A stretch of 64,000 bases of DNA, from positions 62,001 through 126,000 of the forward strand of contig NZ_JAJNCL010000008.1 in assembly GCF_021025955.1 (NCBI RefSeq), given 5' to 3'. Positions 16,860-24,504 of the stretch are shown here, one piece after another (the first letter of the stretch is position 1; every line of letters starts with the position of its first letter). Made by a program: the position numbers and the translations under genes. This DNA is from Rhodococcus qingshengii (GTDB taxonomy: Bacteria; Actinomycetota; Actinomycetes; Mycobacteriales; Mycobacteriaceae). The notes under the pieces are model-generated. The model worked only from the letters and a program-made list of their open reading frames with translations. It searched no databases and was not told where the DNA came from.

Positions 16860-17923
16860 GACTGCGCACCGCCGTCCCGTCGTAGCAACCAGAGGAAAAA
16901 CGGGGCGCCCAATCCGGCGGTGATGATCCCGAGTGGTAATTCGTTGGGCGCATCCAACATTCGAGCCGCAAGATCGACGATCACCAGGAAGGTGGCTCCA
17001 ACCAGCGCGGTCGTGGGGAGCAGCTTGCCGTGATCGGATCCGACCAGGAGTCGTACGGCATGCGGCACGAGCAATCCCACGAAACCGATTCCGCCGGCAA
17101 CGGATACAACAACCGCGGTCAACAACGACGCAATCACCAGTAGTAGCAACCTGGTCCGACGCACGTCGACGCCTACCGATTGTGCGCTCTCGTCTCCCAT
17201 AGCCAGCGCGTTGAGTTGGCGCGATTGCGTCAACAGCACCGCAGCACACATGGTGATCACCGCGGCGGGCACACCAAGATCCGACCAACTTGCCCCGCTT
17301 ACCGAGCCCAGCAACCAGAAGAGCACTCCCGAAAGCTGGCTCGGATCGGCGCGCAACTGGACAAAACTTGTTGCAGCCGAGAGCAGATAGCCGATGGCAA
17401 CTCCCGCCAGGACCATGCGCAGCGGGACAAGCATTCCCTCTCGCCTTCCCAGGACGAGAACCGCGATCAGGGAGACCATGGCTCCCAGGAACGCTGCCAC
17501 GGGGACGCCGATCGACAGACCGGTTCCGATGCCGGTCGTCATGATCAGTACTGCGCCGAAGGATGCTCCGGAACCCACGCCCAGAATGTATGGATCGGCA
17601 ATCGGGTTGCGCACCAACGCTTGCAGCACGGCGCCGGCCAACGACAACCCGGCGCCCGCCAATGCCGCAATCAGAATGCGCGGTACCCGCAATCCCCACA
17701 CGATCCGATCGAGCAGCGGGTCGACCAGCGGACCGCCGACGTGCGCGTACAACACCGCGAATACATCGGCAAAGGACACCGACGCGGCACCCGACCACAC
17801 CGCGACGGTGGAGACCGCGGCAAGCACAACCGCCGTGGCCAACAGAAACGGGACGTACCCGCGCTCGCCGACGGGATGCGCGCGCGACGGCACTCGTGGT
17901 GCTGCCTCGCTGGTCAGCGTCAT
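16856..17923 (-). CDS. FecCD-type ABC importer permease
   Basis: A 355-residue integral membrane permease with about 10 hydrophobic helices and family motifs RVPRILIAALAGAGLSLAG and NPIADPYILGVGSGASFGA. It forms a dimer that carries the ligand handed over by the binding protein. An AGGAG site lies just upstream of the ATG at 17923. It is the first gene of the four-gene operon permease-ATPase-binding protein-SagB. A Zur-box-like sequence lies about 52 bp upstream of its start. Confidence 0.93.
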   Translation of the reverse strand: MTLTSEAAPRVPSRAHPVGERGYVPFLLATAVVLAAVSTVAVWSGAASVSFADVFAVLYAHVGGPLVDPLLDRIVWGLRVPRILIAALAGAGLSLAGAVLQALVRNPIADPYILGVGSGASFGAVLIMTTGIGTGLSIGVPVAAFLGAMVSLIAVLVLGRREGMLVPLRMVLAGVAIGYLLSAATSFVQLRADPSQLSGVLFWLLGSVSGASWSDLGVPAAVITMCAAVLLTQSRQLNALAMGDESAQSVGVDVRRTRLLLLVIASLLTAVVVSVAGGIGFVGLLVPHAVRLLVGSDHGKLLPTTALVGATFLVIVDLAARMLDAPNELPLGIITAGLGAPFFLWLLRRDGGAQS

Positions 17924-17974
17924 CGCACTCCTGAGTAGGTGGGGTTCGCAGTCATGAACAGGTGGATCTAACCA

Positions 17975-17995
17975 TAACGACAGTCGTTTTCATTA
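17975..17995 (-). promoter_or_regulatory. Zur-box-like operator before the ABC/SagB operon
   Basis: On the minus strand the site begins TAATGAAAACGAC and ends GTCGTTA, with a perfect core AACGAC-A-GTCGTT. As I remember the actinobacterial Zur consensus (TGAAAATGATTTTCA with TAA/TTA flanks), 17 of 21 positions agree. It shares 14 of 21 positions with the second box at 19325-19345. It sits in the only intergenic space upstream of the permease gene, a position suited to repression under zinc sufficiency. Confidence 0.55.
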
Positions 17996-18007
17996 ATAGT
18001 CACATGC

Positions 18008-19267
18008 TCATCTGTGCGGGTAAGGGTCGGTCCGCAGCGCACTCGCCCACGCGAAGAGCGCCCCGACCAGCGCAGAGATGCACGCAACGAGGTAGGCGGT
18101 GCCGATGTCCCAGCGTCCTGCGATTACCCCCGCAAGCAACGCGCCGACCGGCGAACCACCCCAGGCGACCATCCTCGCCGTAGTGTTCACCCGGCCCTGA
18201 AGACGATCCGGAGTCAGACGCTGACGTGCACCGATGCCGTTGAGGATGGTGACGGTCGCACAGCCGGAGTAGACAGCGAGTGCCGTGATCGCGGCGCCGG
18301 TGTTGCCGGTTGTCGCAACGACGAACAGCACCACCGGGGCGATGGTCAGCGCACCGATCGTGATCGCCCCCACCGGCCACCGCGCCGGCAGCCGTGGAAG
18401 CACGAGAGCGCCGACCACTCCACCCACGGAGACCGCCGTCCACACGGCGCCGATCATCGGACTCGACGTCGAAATCCCCAGCCTCTCGGACGCGTACACC
18501 ACGAGGAGAGCCGTAACTGCACCCTGCGTCAGCGAATTGACGAAGCCGACGCCGGTCAAGGCTCTCAGAAGCGGCGACTGCCAAAGGAAGCTGAGGCCTT
18601 CGCGTATGTCACGCGCAATTCCGGGTTCCGACCGCTGCGCCGCTGCAGGGGCAACCGAGAACGAGGCTCCGATCGACGCCATGGCCAGTCCGGCCACTAC
18701 GTACGCCAGCGCATCAGCGCCTAATGCGTAGGCCGGGCCGATCGAGGCCACAAGCACGCCGGCTATCGCCGGAAAGACAACATCGATCAGCGTGCTGGAC
18801 GTCCACAGCGCACTGTTGGCGGCCGGTATCCTCTGCCGACCGACCAGAGCAGACAGCGCTCCGAAAGCAGCGCCGTCGAACCACACGAAACACGTTCCGA
18901 TGCACATCGATACGCCGACGGCATGCCACGCCGTCAGTACGCCTAGCGCCTGCGCTGCCGGAATACTCGCCAAAGCAAGTGCAGCAACGGCCTGCGCAGA
19001 CAGGATGACCGTCCGCCGGTTGACTCGGTCTGCCACGGCGCCGGCAAACAAGCCGAACACGAGGTACGGCAGTACCGTCCCCGCAGCCGCGAGCGAGGTG
19101 AGAAACGGAGACCGACTGATGTCGAACACCAGGATCGGCATGGCCACTCCGGTGACCGCCGCACCGGCTACGGCAATCGTACGAGCCGTGAAGAACAATC
19201 GAAACGATCTGTCCCGAAAGACATGTGGTTGCGCTTCGACGGATCCCGTCGTCGGGGTCTCGCTCAT
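18008..19267 (-). CDS. MFS transporter, EntS-like exporter
   Basis: A 419-residue major-facilitator protein with about 12 hydrophobic helices. The N-terminal FRDRSFRLFFTARTIAVAG and the loop GAVADRVNRRTVI fit the MFS_3/EntS group, which includes siderophore exporters. The ATG at 19267 is preceded by a GAGAG site. It ends about 85 bp before the permease gene on the same strand and is divergent from the precursor peptide gene, with a strong palindrome between them. It is the natural candidate for exporting the mature product of the RiPP genes. Confidence 0.85.
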   Translation of the reverse strand: MSETPTTGSVEAQPHVFRDRSFRLFFTARTIAVAGAAVTGVAMPILVFDISRSPFLTSLAAAGTVLPYLVFGLFAGAVADRVNRRTVILSAQAVAALALASIPAAQALGVLTAWHAVGVSMCIGTCFVWFDGAAFGALSALVGRQRIPAANSALWTSSTLIDVVFPAIAGVLVASIGPAYALGADALAYVVAGLAMASIGASFSVAPAAAQRSEPGIARDIREGLSFLWQSPLLRALTGVGFVNSLTQGAVTALLVVYASERLGISTSSPMIGAVWTAVSVGGVVGALVLPRLPARWPVGAITIGALTIAPVVLFVVATTGNTGAAITALAVYSGCATVTILNGIGARQRLTPDRLQGRVNTTARMVAWGGSPVGALLAGVIAGRWDIGTAYLVACISALVGALFAWASALRTDPYPHR

Positions 19268-19288
19268 GTATGCACTCTCTTGTACCTG

Positions 19289-19317
19289 TTGCTCTCCGTC
19301 GCGATCTTTCGTACGGT
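19289..19317 (+). promoter_or_regulatory. Candidate promoter of the precursor peptide gene
   Basis: A TTGCTC element at 19289-19294 is followed after 17 bases by TACGGT at 19312-19317. Transcription would begin near 19323-19325, at the left edge of the 25-bp palindrome, so a protein bound there would block initiation or early elongation. The elements match sigma-70 consensus only moderately. Confidence 0.35.
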
Positions 19318-19322
19318 GGCAT

Positions 19323-19347
19323 CGTAATGGAAATGGTTTCCATTACG
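19323..19347. promoter_or_regulatory. Perfect 25-bp palindrome, Zur-box-like, at the divergent promoter
   Basis: Perfect 11-base arms CGTAATGGAAA and TTTCCATTACG surround TGG. The inner part TGGAAATGGTTTCCA differs from the remembered Zur core TGAAAATGATTTTCA at three positions, and the TAA/TTA flanks agree. It ends 12 bp before the precursor ATG and 56 bp upstream of the MFS start, so it can control both genes. A strong Fur-superfamily operator is the best reading; zinc specificity is inferred. Confidence 0.65.
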
Positions 19348-19359
19348 GAAGGGATGACA

Positions 19360-19548
19360 ATGAGCAACATTTCGTTCGACAGCGTCTCCAACTCGGCTCC
19401 GGCCAATGCACTCCAGGGCGTCGGCACCAACGCTCTCGTCGACAACCCGTTCACCTTCGAGCCGGTTGCCGAGGCAACGTCCGCACACGCTCTGCAGGGT
19501 GTGGGCACCAACGCCCTCGTCGACAACCCGTTCAGCTTCCAGAGCTGA
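19360..19548 (+). CDS. Putative RiPP precursor peptide with duplicated motif
   Basis: A 62-residue peptide starting MSNISFDSVSNSAPAN. It carries two copies of ALQGVGTNALVDNPF followed by TF or SF (residues 17-33 and 44-60), separated by EPVAEATSAH and ending QS. It contains no cysteine, so heterocycles, if any, would come from Ser/Thr. The ATG at 19360 has GGAAGGG at 6 bases; an ATG at 19354 is too close to that site. Codons differ silently between the two repeats, so the protein sequence is what is conserved. Its position directly before an E1-like leader-binding protein and two YcaO genes makes it the likely substrate. Which part is leader and which is core cannot be told. Confidence 0.8.
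   Translation: MSNISFDSVSNSAPANALQGVGTNALVDNPFTFEPVAEATSAHALQGVGTNALVDNPFSFQS
19408..19539 (+). repeat. Two 51-bp direct repeats within the precursor gene
   Basis: Units 19408-19458 and 19489-19539, period 81 bp, encode 17-residue repeats identical except Thr/Ser at position 16. The nucleotide differences that I see between the units are otherwise silent (for example CTC/CTG, GGC/GGT, GTC/GTG, GCT/GCC). This indicates an old duplication kept by selection on the peptide. Confidence 0.85.
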
Positions 19549-19599
19549 AACCTTTCCTGATCCAGACTGTTTCGACAGCCTGATCTGCCGATGACCCCG

Positions 19600-19625
19600 C
19601 CCGCATCCGACTCGTCGGGTGCGGG
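19600..19625 (+). terminator. Hairpin between precursor and biosynthetic genes
   Basis: CCCGCA-T-CCGA pairs with TCGG-G-TGCGGG around a CTCG loop, giving an 11-bp stem with one G-U pair. No U-run follows, and the AAGGAG site of the next gene starts 8 bases later. It could be a partial terminator or RNA stabiliser that keeps precursor message in excess over enzyme message, as in many RiPP operons. Confidence 0.5.
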
Positions 19626-19642
19626 CACCGACAAGGAGATCC

Positions 19643-20455
19643 GTGTACGCCCTCGCCGACGGACACCAGCTGTATCCCACACCGGACGGTATCTGGCACT
19701 ACCTGACACCGGACGAGAACGCAGTCACGATCGGTGCTCCTGCCGAAGATCTCGCAGAACTCGACAACTTCCTCCGGCGGTCGAGTTCGCTGCTCGGTGC
19801 CGGAGCGAGCGAGATCGCCGACGCTCTCGTCGCTCGCGGCGTGCTGGCTGTTCCAGGTCGAGCGCCGGAGATTCCGGGTCCACAGCGTGTGCTGATGGAC
19901 GGCATCGGACCCGTAGTCGATGCCTGCATCGCTCTGCTCTCCAAGGCTCTTCCGGATCTCGAAGTCGTATCCACCACTGCGCCTGACGAAAACGACGTGG
20001 CATCTTCAGACCTCGTATTCTCGGTGGCCGATGCTCCTCCTCATGACGAGTGGTCGGAACTCGATACCTGGTGCCGCCGAAACCGAACACCGTGGCAACG
20101 CGTCCACGCGGAGCTGGGTGAGATCTGCATCGGGCCCTTCTTCGACGGTATCGACAGCGCAAGCTACCGGGACGTCTGCGGTCGACGGCTTGCCGCGTCG
20201 CGTGTGCCGGATCATCTGCAGGCGCTGTGGAATCACCTCGCCGGCAGCGAACCTCGCCCGCTTGAACTTTCACCCACCGCAGCCGCAATGGCCAGTGCGC
20301 TCGCATGTTCGGACGTCGTGGCTGGTACCCGTGGCGCACCGCCATCACACCTTCATCACCAGATCCGGATGAATCCGCGAACCCTCATGATGACTCGCCA
20401 TCCCGTGCTACCTCTGCCAGGCGGCGTTCTCGAACCTTCGCCGACGCTCCGGTGA
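19643..20455 (+). CDS. E1-like TOMM leader-peptide-binding protein
   Basis: A 270-residue protein. Residues 1-75 (HQLYPTPDGIWHYLTPDE onward) look like a winged-helix RiPP recognition element. Residues 85-250 resemble the inactive E1/ThiF-like domain of cyclodehydratase C proteins, and the end RMNPRTLMMTRHPVLPLPG is typical of the family. The segment IGPFFDGIDSASYRDVCGRRL matches the usual zinc-binding strand, but only Cys179 remains of the normal C-x2-C. The GTG at 19643 is chosen for the AAGGAG at 19633-19638. It should bind the precursor and present it to the YcaO proteins. The downstream CocE gene overlaps it by 4 bp. Confidence 0.78.
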   Translation: MYALADGHQLYPTPDGIWHYLTPDENAVTIGAPAEDLAELDNFLRRSSSLLGAGASEIADALVARGVLAVPGRAPEIPGPQRVLMDGIGPVVDACIALLSKALPDLEVVSTTAPDENDVASSDLVFSVADAPPHDEWSELDTWCRRNRTPWQRVHAELGEICIGPFFDGIDSASYRDVCGRRLAASRVPDHLQALWNHLAGSEPRPLELSPTAAAMASALACSDVVAGTRGAPPSHLHHQIRMNPRTLMMTRHPVLPLPGGVLEPSPTLR

Positions 20456-21882
20456 TCTCACTCGGAGTGACGATCCCAGCGGCAGACGGATCCTCGCTGG
20501 CTACGGATGTTCTTCTCCCACCAGAGTCTTCACCTCGAGGTCTGATCGTGATCCGCACCCCATACGGGCGCGGGTGGCATCTGGCCGAGGGAATCGAATG
20601 GCGATCGCGAGGAATTGCATTCATCTGTCAGGACGTACGTGGACGGCACGATTCCGCCGGTTCTTGGGAACCGTACGTTCACGAGCGCGAGGACGCCGCC
20701 GCCCTCGCCGAGTGGCTGCAGGATCAGCCGTGGACCCCGAACTGCGTCATCGCCAGCGGGGCTTCATACGCGGCTGGAACTGCCTGGGCGTTTACTGCCG
20801 AGACCAACAGCGCCGATCGGCCCTTTCACGTTGGCGGCGTCGTCTCCAAAGTGCCGACCATCGGAAGCGATCGCGTCAAACGTGATCCCTCGGGGATACT
20901 TCTCCTCGCCGAGCATCTGGCGTGGTGGGGCGAGCACGGAGATTCGGCTTCGTCCCGTGAAGGTTTCATCCCTGCCCTGATGCGTTCGAATTCGTCTTTG
21001 CTGGAACATCTCCCGGTGCAGTCGATGATCGAGAAAGTCGGCCTGACTTGCGATTCACCAGGTTGGGTGACGCCGATCAGCCGGGCTCGTGAACGCGAAC
21101 TGTACGGCAGCGACGATCTCGTCTCCGCAGACGAATTGTCCGAGCTCGACGTCGCCGGACTGCACATCGGAGGCTGGGACGATGCGATGATTCGGGAGAC
21201 GCTACGACACTTCGCATCCGTGGGGCGCGGGCCACAAAGTTTGATCGTGGGCCCCTGGGCGCATGACCTCCGCCCTGGAATGGTCGGCGAGACAAGTTTC
21301 GGCGGCCTTCAGGTCGAGTGGATGGAATCGATATTCTCGGCGCGGCCCCTGACTGTCAATCGGGTGTTCGACCGGGGTGTGGGCGAATGGTCGACCGAGC
21401 CGTATGTCACGGGTGCGAATCGCGTTCGTCTGGAACCAGACCTGGCGCGCGAACCGTACAGTTTCTGGTACGACGCGGCAGACAACCGAAACGACTGTGT
21501 TGTCTCGACTTTCGACATGCAGCTCGAGTGTGTGCTGTCCGGAACACCTTCGGTGGAGCTGAACGTGCACTCGCCCGAGGGCGAAGCCGATTGGATCGTC
21601 GAGCTGAGCGTCGTCGATACCGCTGGAGTCACCAGGTCGATCGCACGCGGCGCTGGCGTCAGCCTTCGATCCGGCACGCAGACCATCGATCTCGATCCTG
21701 TGCTCCACACCGTGCGCCCCGGTGACGTTCTGTCATTGCGGATCTCGGGTGCGGACTTCCCACGGCTCGCACGCAATCTCGGAGACGGCGATCGCTATCG
21801 AGGAACACGCAGTATCGCACTGCACCAATCATTTTCCGGGTCGCTGACCCTGCCGATGCTCGGAGGAACCGACGATGAATGA
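20452..21882 (+). CDS. CocE/NonD-type alpha/beta hydrolase in the RiPP operon
   Basis: A 476-residue S15/CocE-like hydrolase. The nucleophile motif is GASYAA with Ser105. Candidate acids are Asp243/Asp244 in GGWDD, and His271 lies in GPWAH. A C-terminal jelly-roll domain follows from about residue 330. Relatives cleave X-Pro peptides, cocaine esters or acylated antibiotics. The GTG at 20452 overlaps the preceding stop as GTGA. In this setting it could cut the modified precursor, for instance near NPF, or open a heterocycle or ester; an unrelated self-resistance role is also possible. It overlaps the first YcaO gene by 8 bp. Confidence 0.82.
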   Translation: MISLGVTIPAADGSSLATDVLLPPESSPRGLIVIRTPYGRGWHLAEGIEWRSRGIAFICQDVRGRHDSAGSWEPYVHEREDAAALAEWLQDQPWTPNCVIASGASYAAGTAWAFTAETNSADRPFHVGGVVSKVPTIGSDRVKRDPSGILLLAEHLAWWGEHGDSASSREGFIPALMRSNSSLLEHLPVQSMIEKVGLTCDSPGWVTPISRARERELYGSDDLVSADELSELDVAGLHIGGWDDAMIRETLRHFASVGRGPQSLIVGPWAHDLRPGMVGETSFGGLQVEWMESIFSARPLTVNRVFDRGVGEWSTEPYVTGANRVRLEPDLAREPYSFWYDAADNRNDCVVSTFDMQLECVLSGTPSVELNVHSPEGEADWIVELSVVDTAGVTRSIARGAGVSLRSGTQTIDLDPVLHTVRPGDVLSLRISGADFPRLARNLGDGDRYRGTRSIALHQSFSGSLTLPMLGGTDDE

Positions 21883-23215
21883 CGTGCTCGTCGACGCCCG
21901 GAGCGGCGTACTGACCTCACTGGAACCACACATTCGCTCGGACATGCCGACAGGCTGGGTCGGGTGGGCCGCGAAGGTGGCCGACACCCGCAACTTCGGC
22001 GGGAGTGGTTCGCGGTTTCGCGCCGACCCCTACGGATTCGGGGCTTCGATACGCGACGATGCCGCGGCACGCGGGGCGGCAACCGGTGAGGCCGCCGAAA
22101 GATACTGCGGCAACGTGGTCCCCGAAGATCTGGTCCACAGCAGTGCATCAGCGCTGGCACTGGCCGGCTCATGGGTCGTCGATCCGGCGAGTTTCGCGCT
22201 GTACAGCGAGGACCAGTACCGCCTTCCCGGATTCCCCTTCGTCCCCTTCACCTCTGCTCTGGATGTCCGCTGGGCACTGGGTCACACTATGGACGAGGGA
22301 GTGCCCACCTATGTGCCGGCCGCCCTGACCTATCTCGGGTACTACACGGGCACCCGTCGCCACGAACCACCGATCGCGTCGTTGCAGTACGCCGGAATCG
22401 CTGCTGGGCGCTCACGCGCCGAAGCCGAGATGTCAGCTCTGCTGGAACTTCTCGAACGCGATGCCACCGCACTGTGGTGGTGCGGAGACCGGTCACAGCC
22501 GGCAATCGAACTTTCCGACTGGGAGCGGTTGCCCGCGCACCGCCACCTCGGGGACCTGGAGAGCGAGACCCGGGGCGTTCGAGTGCTGCTGCTTCCTTCC
22601 CCCTTCGGCATTCCCGTCGCCGCAGTGTGGATCCGGGATGACCGACGTGGATTGGTCGCCCTGGGCACCGCTTGTCGACCAACGGTGGAAGCGGCCGTGT
22701 CGAAGGCTCTTGTCGAGGCGTACGCGGTACTGGCCATCACCATCGACCTCGCCGACCCCGACGGGCCGACCTGGCGCAGCGTGGCTGACGGAACGCTGCC
22801 GGCGCACCTGTACAAACCCTTTCGGGCCGACCGTCGTTACCGAGACGAGTTCGATCCGCAATGGAAGGACGTCGTCGATCTGCCGACCGTCGCCCAACTC
22901 TATCTCGACCCCGTGATGGCTCGCGCGGCGGAAGAGCATCTTTTCGACTACACCGAAACACGTTCGGTATCAGAGATTCCCGATGAAGCGCCGTTGAATC
23001 TGGATTCTCTCGTAGCGCTTCTGACGTCTCGAGGGCACCAGCCGATTTCCGTCGATCTCACCACCCGCGACATCTCGATTGCCGGGTTGCACGTCGTCCG
23101 TGTCCTGACACCCGGTCTGTTCAACAATGCCCCGGCAGCTTTTCCTCTCCTTGGAGGTAGCAGATTGACCAGCGCATCGACCACCCATCTGCATCTGCCG
23201 GTTCCTCTCGCATGA
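21875..23215 (+). CDS. YcaO domain protein 1
   Basis: A 446-residue YcaO protein. GEAAERYCG (residues 71-79) and AEMSALLELLERDA (about 184-197) are the ATP/magnesium-binding glutamate motifs of the family. The C-terminal HVVRVLTPGLFNNAPAAFPLLGG segment also fits. YcaO enzymes phosphorylate backbone amides to form azolines, thioamides or amidines. The protein ends HLPVPLA, close to but not the full PxPxP tail of azoline-forming members. The ATG at 21875 lies inside the end of the CocE gene, and its stop overlaps the second YcaO gene by 4 bp. Confidence 0.88.
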   Translation: MNDVLVDARSGVLTSLEPHIRSDMPTGWVGWAAKVADTRNFGGSGSRFRADPYGFGASIRDDAAARGAATGEAAERYCGNVVPEDLVHSSASALALAGSWVVDPASFALYSEDQYRLPGFPFVPFTSALDVRWALGHTMDEGVPTYVPAALTYLGYYTGTRRHEPPIASLQYAGIAAGRSRAEAEMSALLELLERDATALWWCGDRSQPAIELSDWERLPAHRHLGDLESETRGVRVLLLPSPFGIPVAAVWIRDDRRGLVALGTACRPTVEAAVSKALVEAYAVLAITIDLADPDGPTWRSVADGTLPAHLYKPFRADRRYRDEFDPQWKDVVDLPTVAQLYLDPVMARAAEEHLFDYTETRSVSEIPDEAPLNLDSLVALLTSRGHQPISVDLTTRDISIAGLHVVRVLTPGLFNNAPAAFPLLGGSRLTSASTTHLHLPVPLA

Positions 23216-24504
23216 GGTCTTTGCTCGTCGACCGCCGAACTGGGATCATTCGAGAGTTGGTCGACGCCGTTGTTCCCCAGCACTTTCCGCCGGAGTTCAA
23301 GCTGATTCACTCGTATGCCAGCGATTCAACTCGCTTTTCACCCTGGTCCAGTGACTCGGCAGGTGCCGGATACTGCTTCGATCTCGGTGACCGTGCGCGG
23401 CCCACCGCGGCTGCAATAGGCGAAGCGGTGGAACGATATTGCGGCAACATCGTCGCCAAACCGATCGTCCGAGGGTTGGGCAGAGCGTTGATCGGAACGA
23501 GCATCGACCTGTCTCAACTCGCACGTTTCGACGCCGCCCAGTACGCGCGGCCACAGTTCCCGTTTGTCGAACCTACCGAGAATCTCGAGATCGACTGGAC
23601 TCGCGGAGTCGACCTGATCGCGGGTTCCGATATCTGGGTACCGGCCGAACTCGTCTGGGGTTCGTATCCTCACTATGTCGCCCGGACCGGGCCCGTGATC
23701 TCGCCAGTGGCTCAGGCGGGTCTCGCCGCCGGGCCCACGACGGAATTCGCGATACGGAATGCATTGCGCGAGATAGTCGAGCGCGACGCGATGACGCTGT
23801 CCTGGACCGGGCGGCGTGGTGTTCGGATTGTCACCGGCGTTCCCGAGGCGTTGCTTCGACTGGGCGATCACGAAACCCTGTCGACCAGATGGCTGGCATT
23901 CGAGAGTGATTTCGGCATCCCGGTACTTGGCGCCCTCGTCCTCGACCACCGCACCGGATACTCGACCATGGGAACGGCCTGCCACGAGGACGCGCAGACC
24001 GCTGCGTTCAAGTCGCTCGGGGAAGCGCTTCAGCTGCAACTTCTTTCCGCCGATTACGACGACCCGGAGAGCGGCATCGGTCGAGCCGCATCATCCCCGA
24101 CGAGCCCGCTTGCGCCGTGGCGAGCCGACCGACGCTACGCGGACGTCTACCGATCGGACTTTGCCGACGTCATGGATTACGGGTGCCATTTGCAGCTCCA
24201 CCTGGACCCGGAGATCCAAACACGGTTCGACAGCGAGTTGGCCGATGCCGTCGTCGGCGAGGTGCAACTGGACTCTCTGACGTCACACGCGGACACCGAA
24301 AGCGTACTGACTACAGCTGGTTTCAGGCCGGCATGGGTCGATCTCACCACAACTGATGTTCTCCGCGCCGGCCTGCATGTCGTCCGCGTCGTCGTTCCCG
24401 GTTGTCTCACCAATGCGGCCGCCGGATTACCGTTCCTCGGCTCGTCCCGACTAGTCGACAGTCTTGCCGGACGCGCTGCTCGCACCATCCCATTGCCGCA
24501 CTGA
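23212..24504 (+). CDS. YcaO domain protein 2
   Basis: A 430-residue second YcaO protein, similar along its length to the first. GEAVERYCGN (residues 70-79) and ALREIVERDAMTLSW (about 184-198) supply the nucleotide-binding glutamates, and HVVRVVVPGCLTNAAAGLPFLGSSRL matches the first copy's C-terminus. It ends ARTIPLPH. Tandem YcaO genes could give a hetero-oligomer or two reactions on different residues. It is the last gene of the right arm and its final 54 bp overlap the end of the convergent dehydrogenase-like gene. Confidence 0.88.
   Translation: MRSLLVDRRTGIIRELVDAVVPQHFPPEFKLIHSYASDSTRFSPWSSDSAGAGYCFDLGDRARPTAAAIGEAVERYCGNIVAKPIVRGLGRALIGTSIDLSQLARFDAAQYARPQFPFVEPTENLEIDWTRGVDLIAGSDIWVPAELVWGSYPHYVARTGPVISPVAQAGLAAGPTTEFAIRNALREIVERDAMTLSWTGRRGVRIVTGVPEALLRLGDHETLSTRWLAFESDFGIPVLGALVLDHRTGYSTMGTACHEDAQTAAFKSLGEALQLQLLSADYDDPESGIGRAASSPTSPLAPWRADRRYADVYRSDFADVMDYGCHLQLHLDPEIQTRFDSELADAVVGEVQLDSLTSHADTESVLTTAGFRPAWVDLTTTDVLRAGLHVVRVVVPGCLTNAAAGLPFLGSSRLVDSLAGRAARTIPLPH

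Noticed and set aside
17924-18007. IdeR/DtxR iron box upstream of the FecCD operon
   Set aside because: No sequence like TTAGGTTAGGCTAACC is present in the gap; the palindrome there matches the Fur/Zur type instead.
19225-19359. An N-terminal extension of the precursor peptide from 19225
   Set aside because: It would translate through the palindrome and the candidate promoter; the ribosome site GGAAGGG fits the ATG at 19360.
18714-19709. A 331-codon minus-strand frame across the precursor and MFS genes, with repeats NGLSTRALVPTP
   Set aside because: The repeats are only the antisense image of the precursor repeats; the frame ignores the promoter palindrome and overlaps the MFS gene in the wrong frame.
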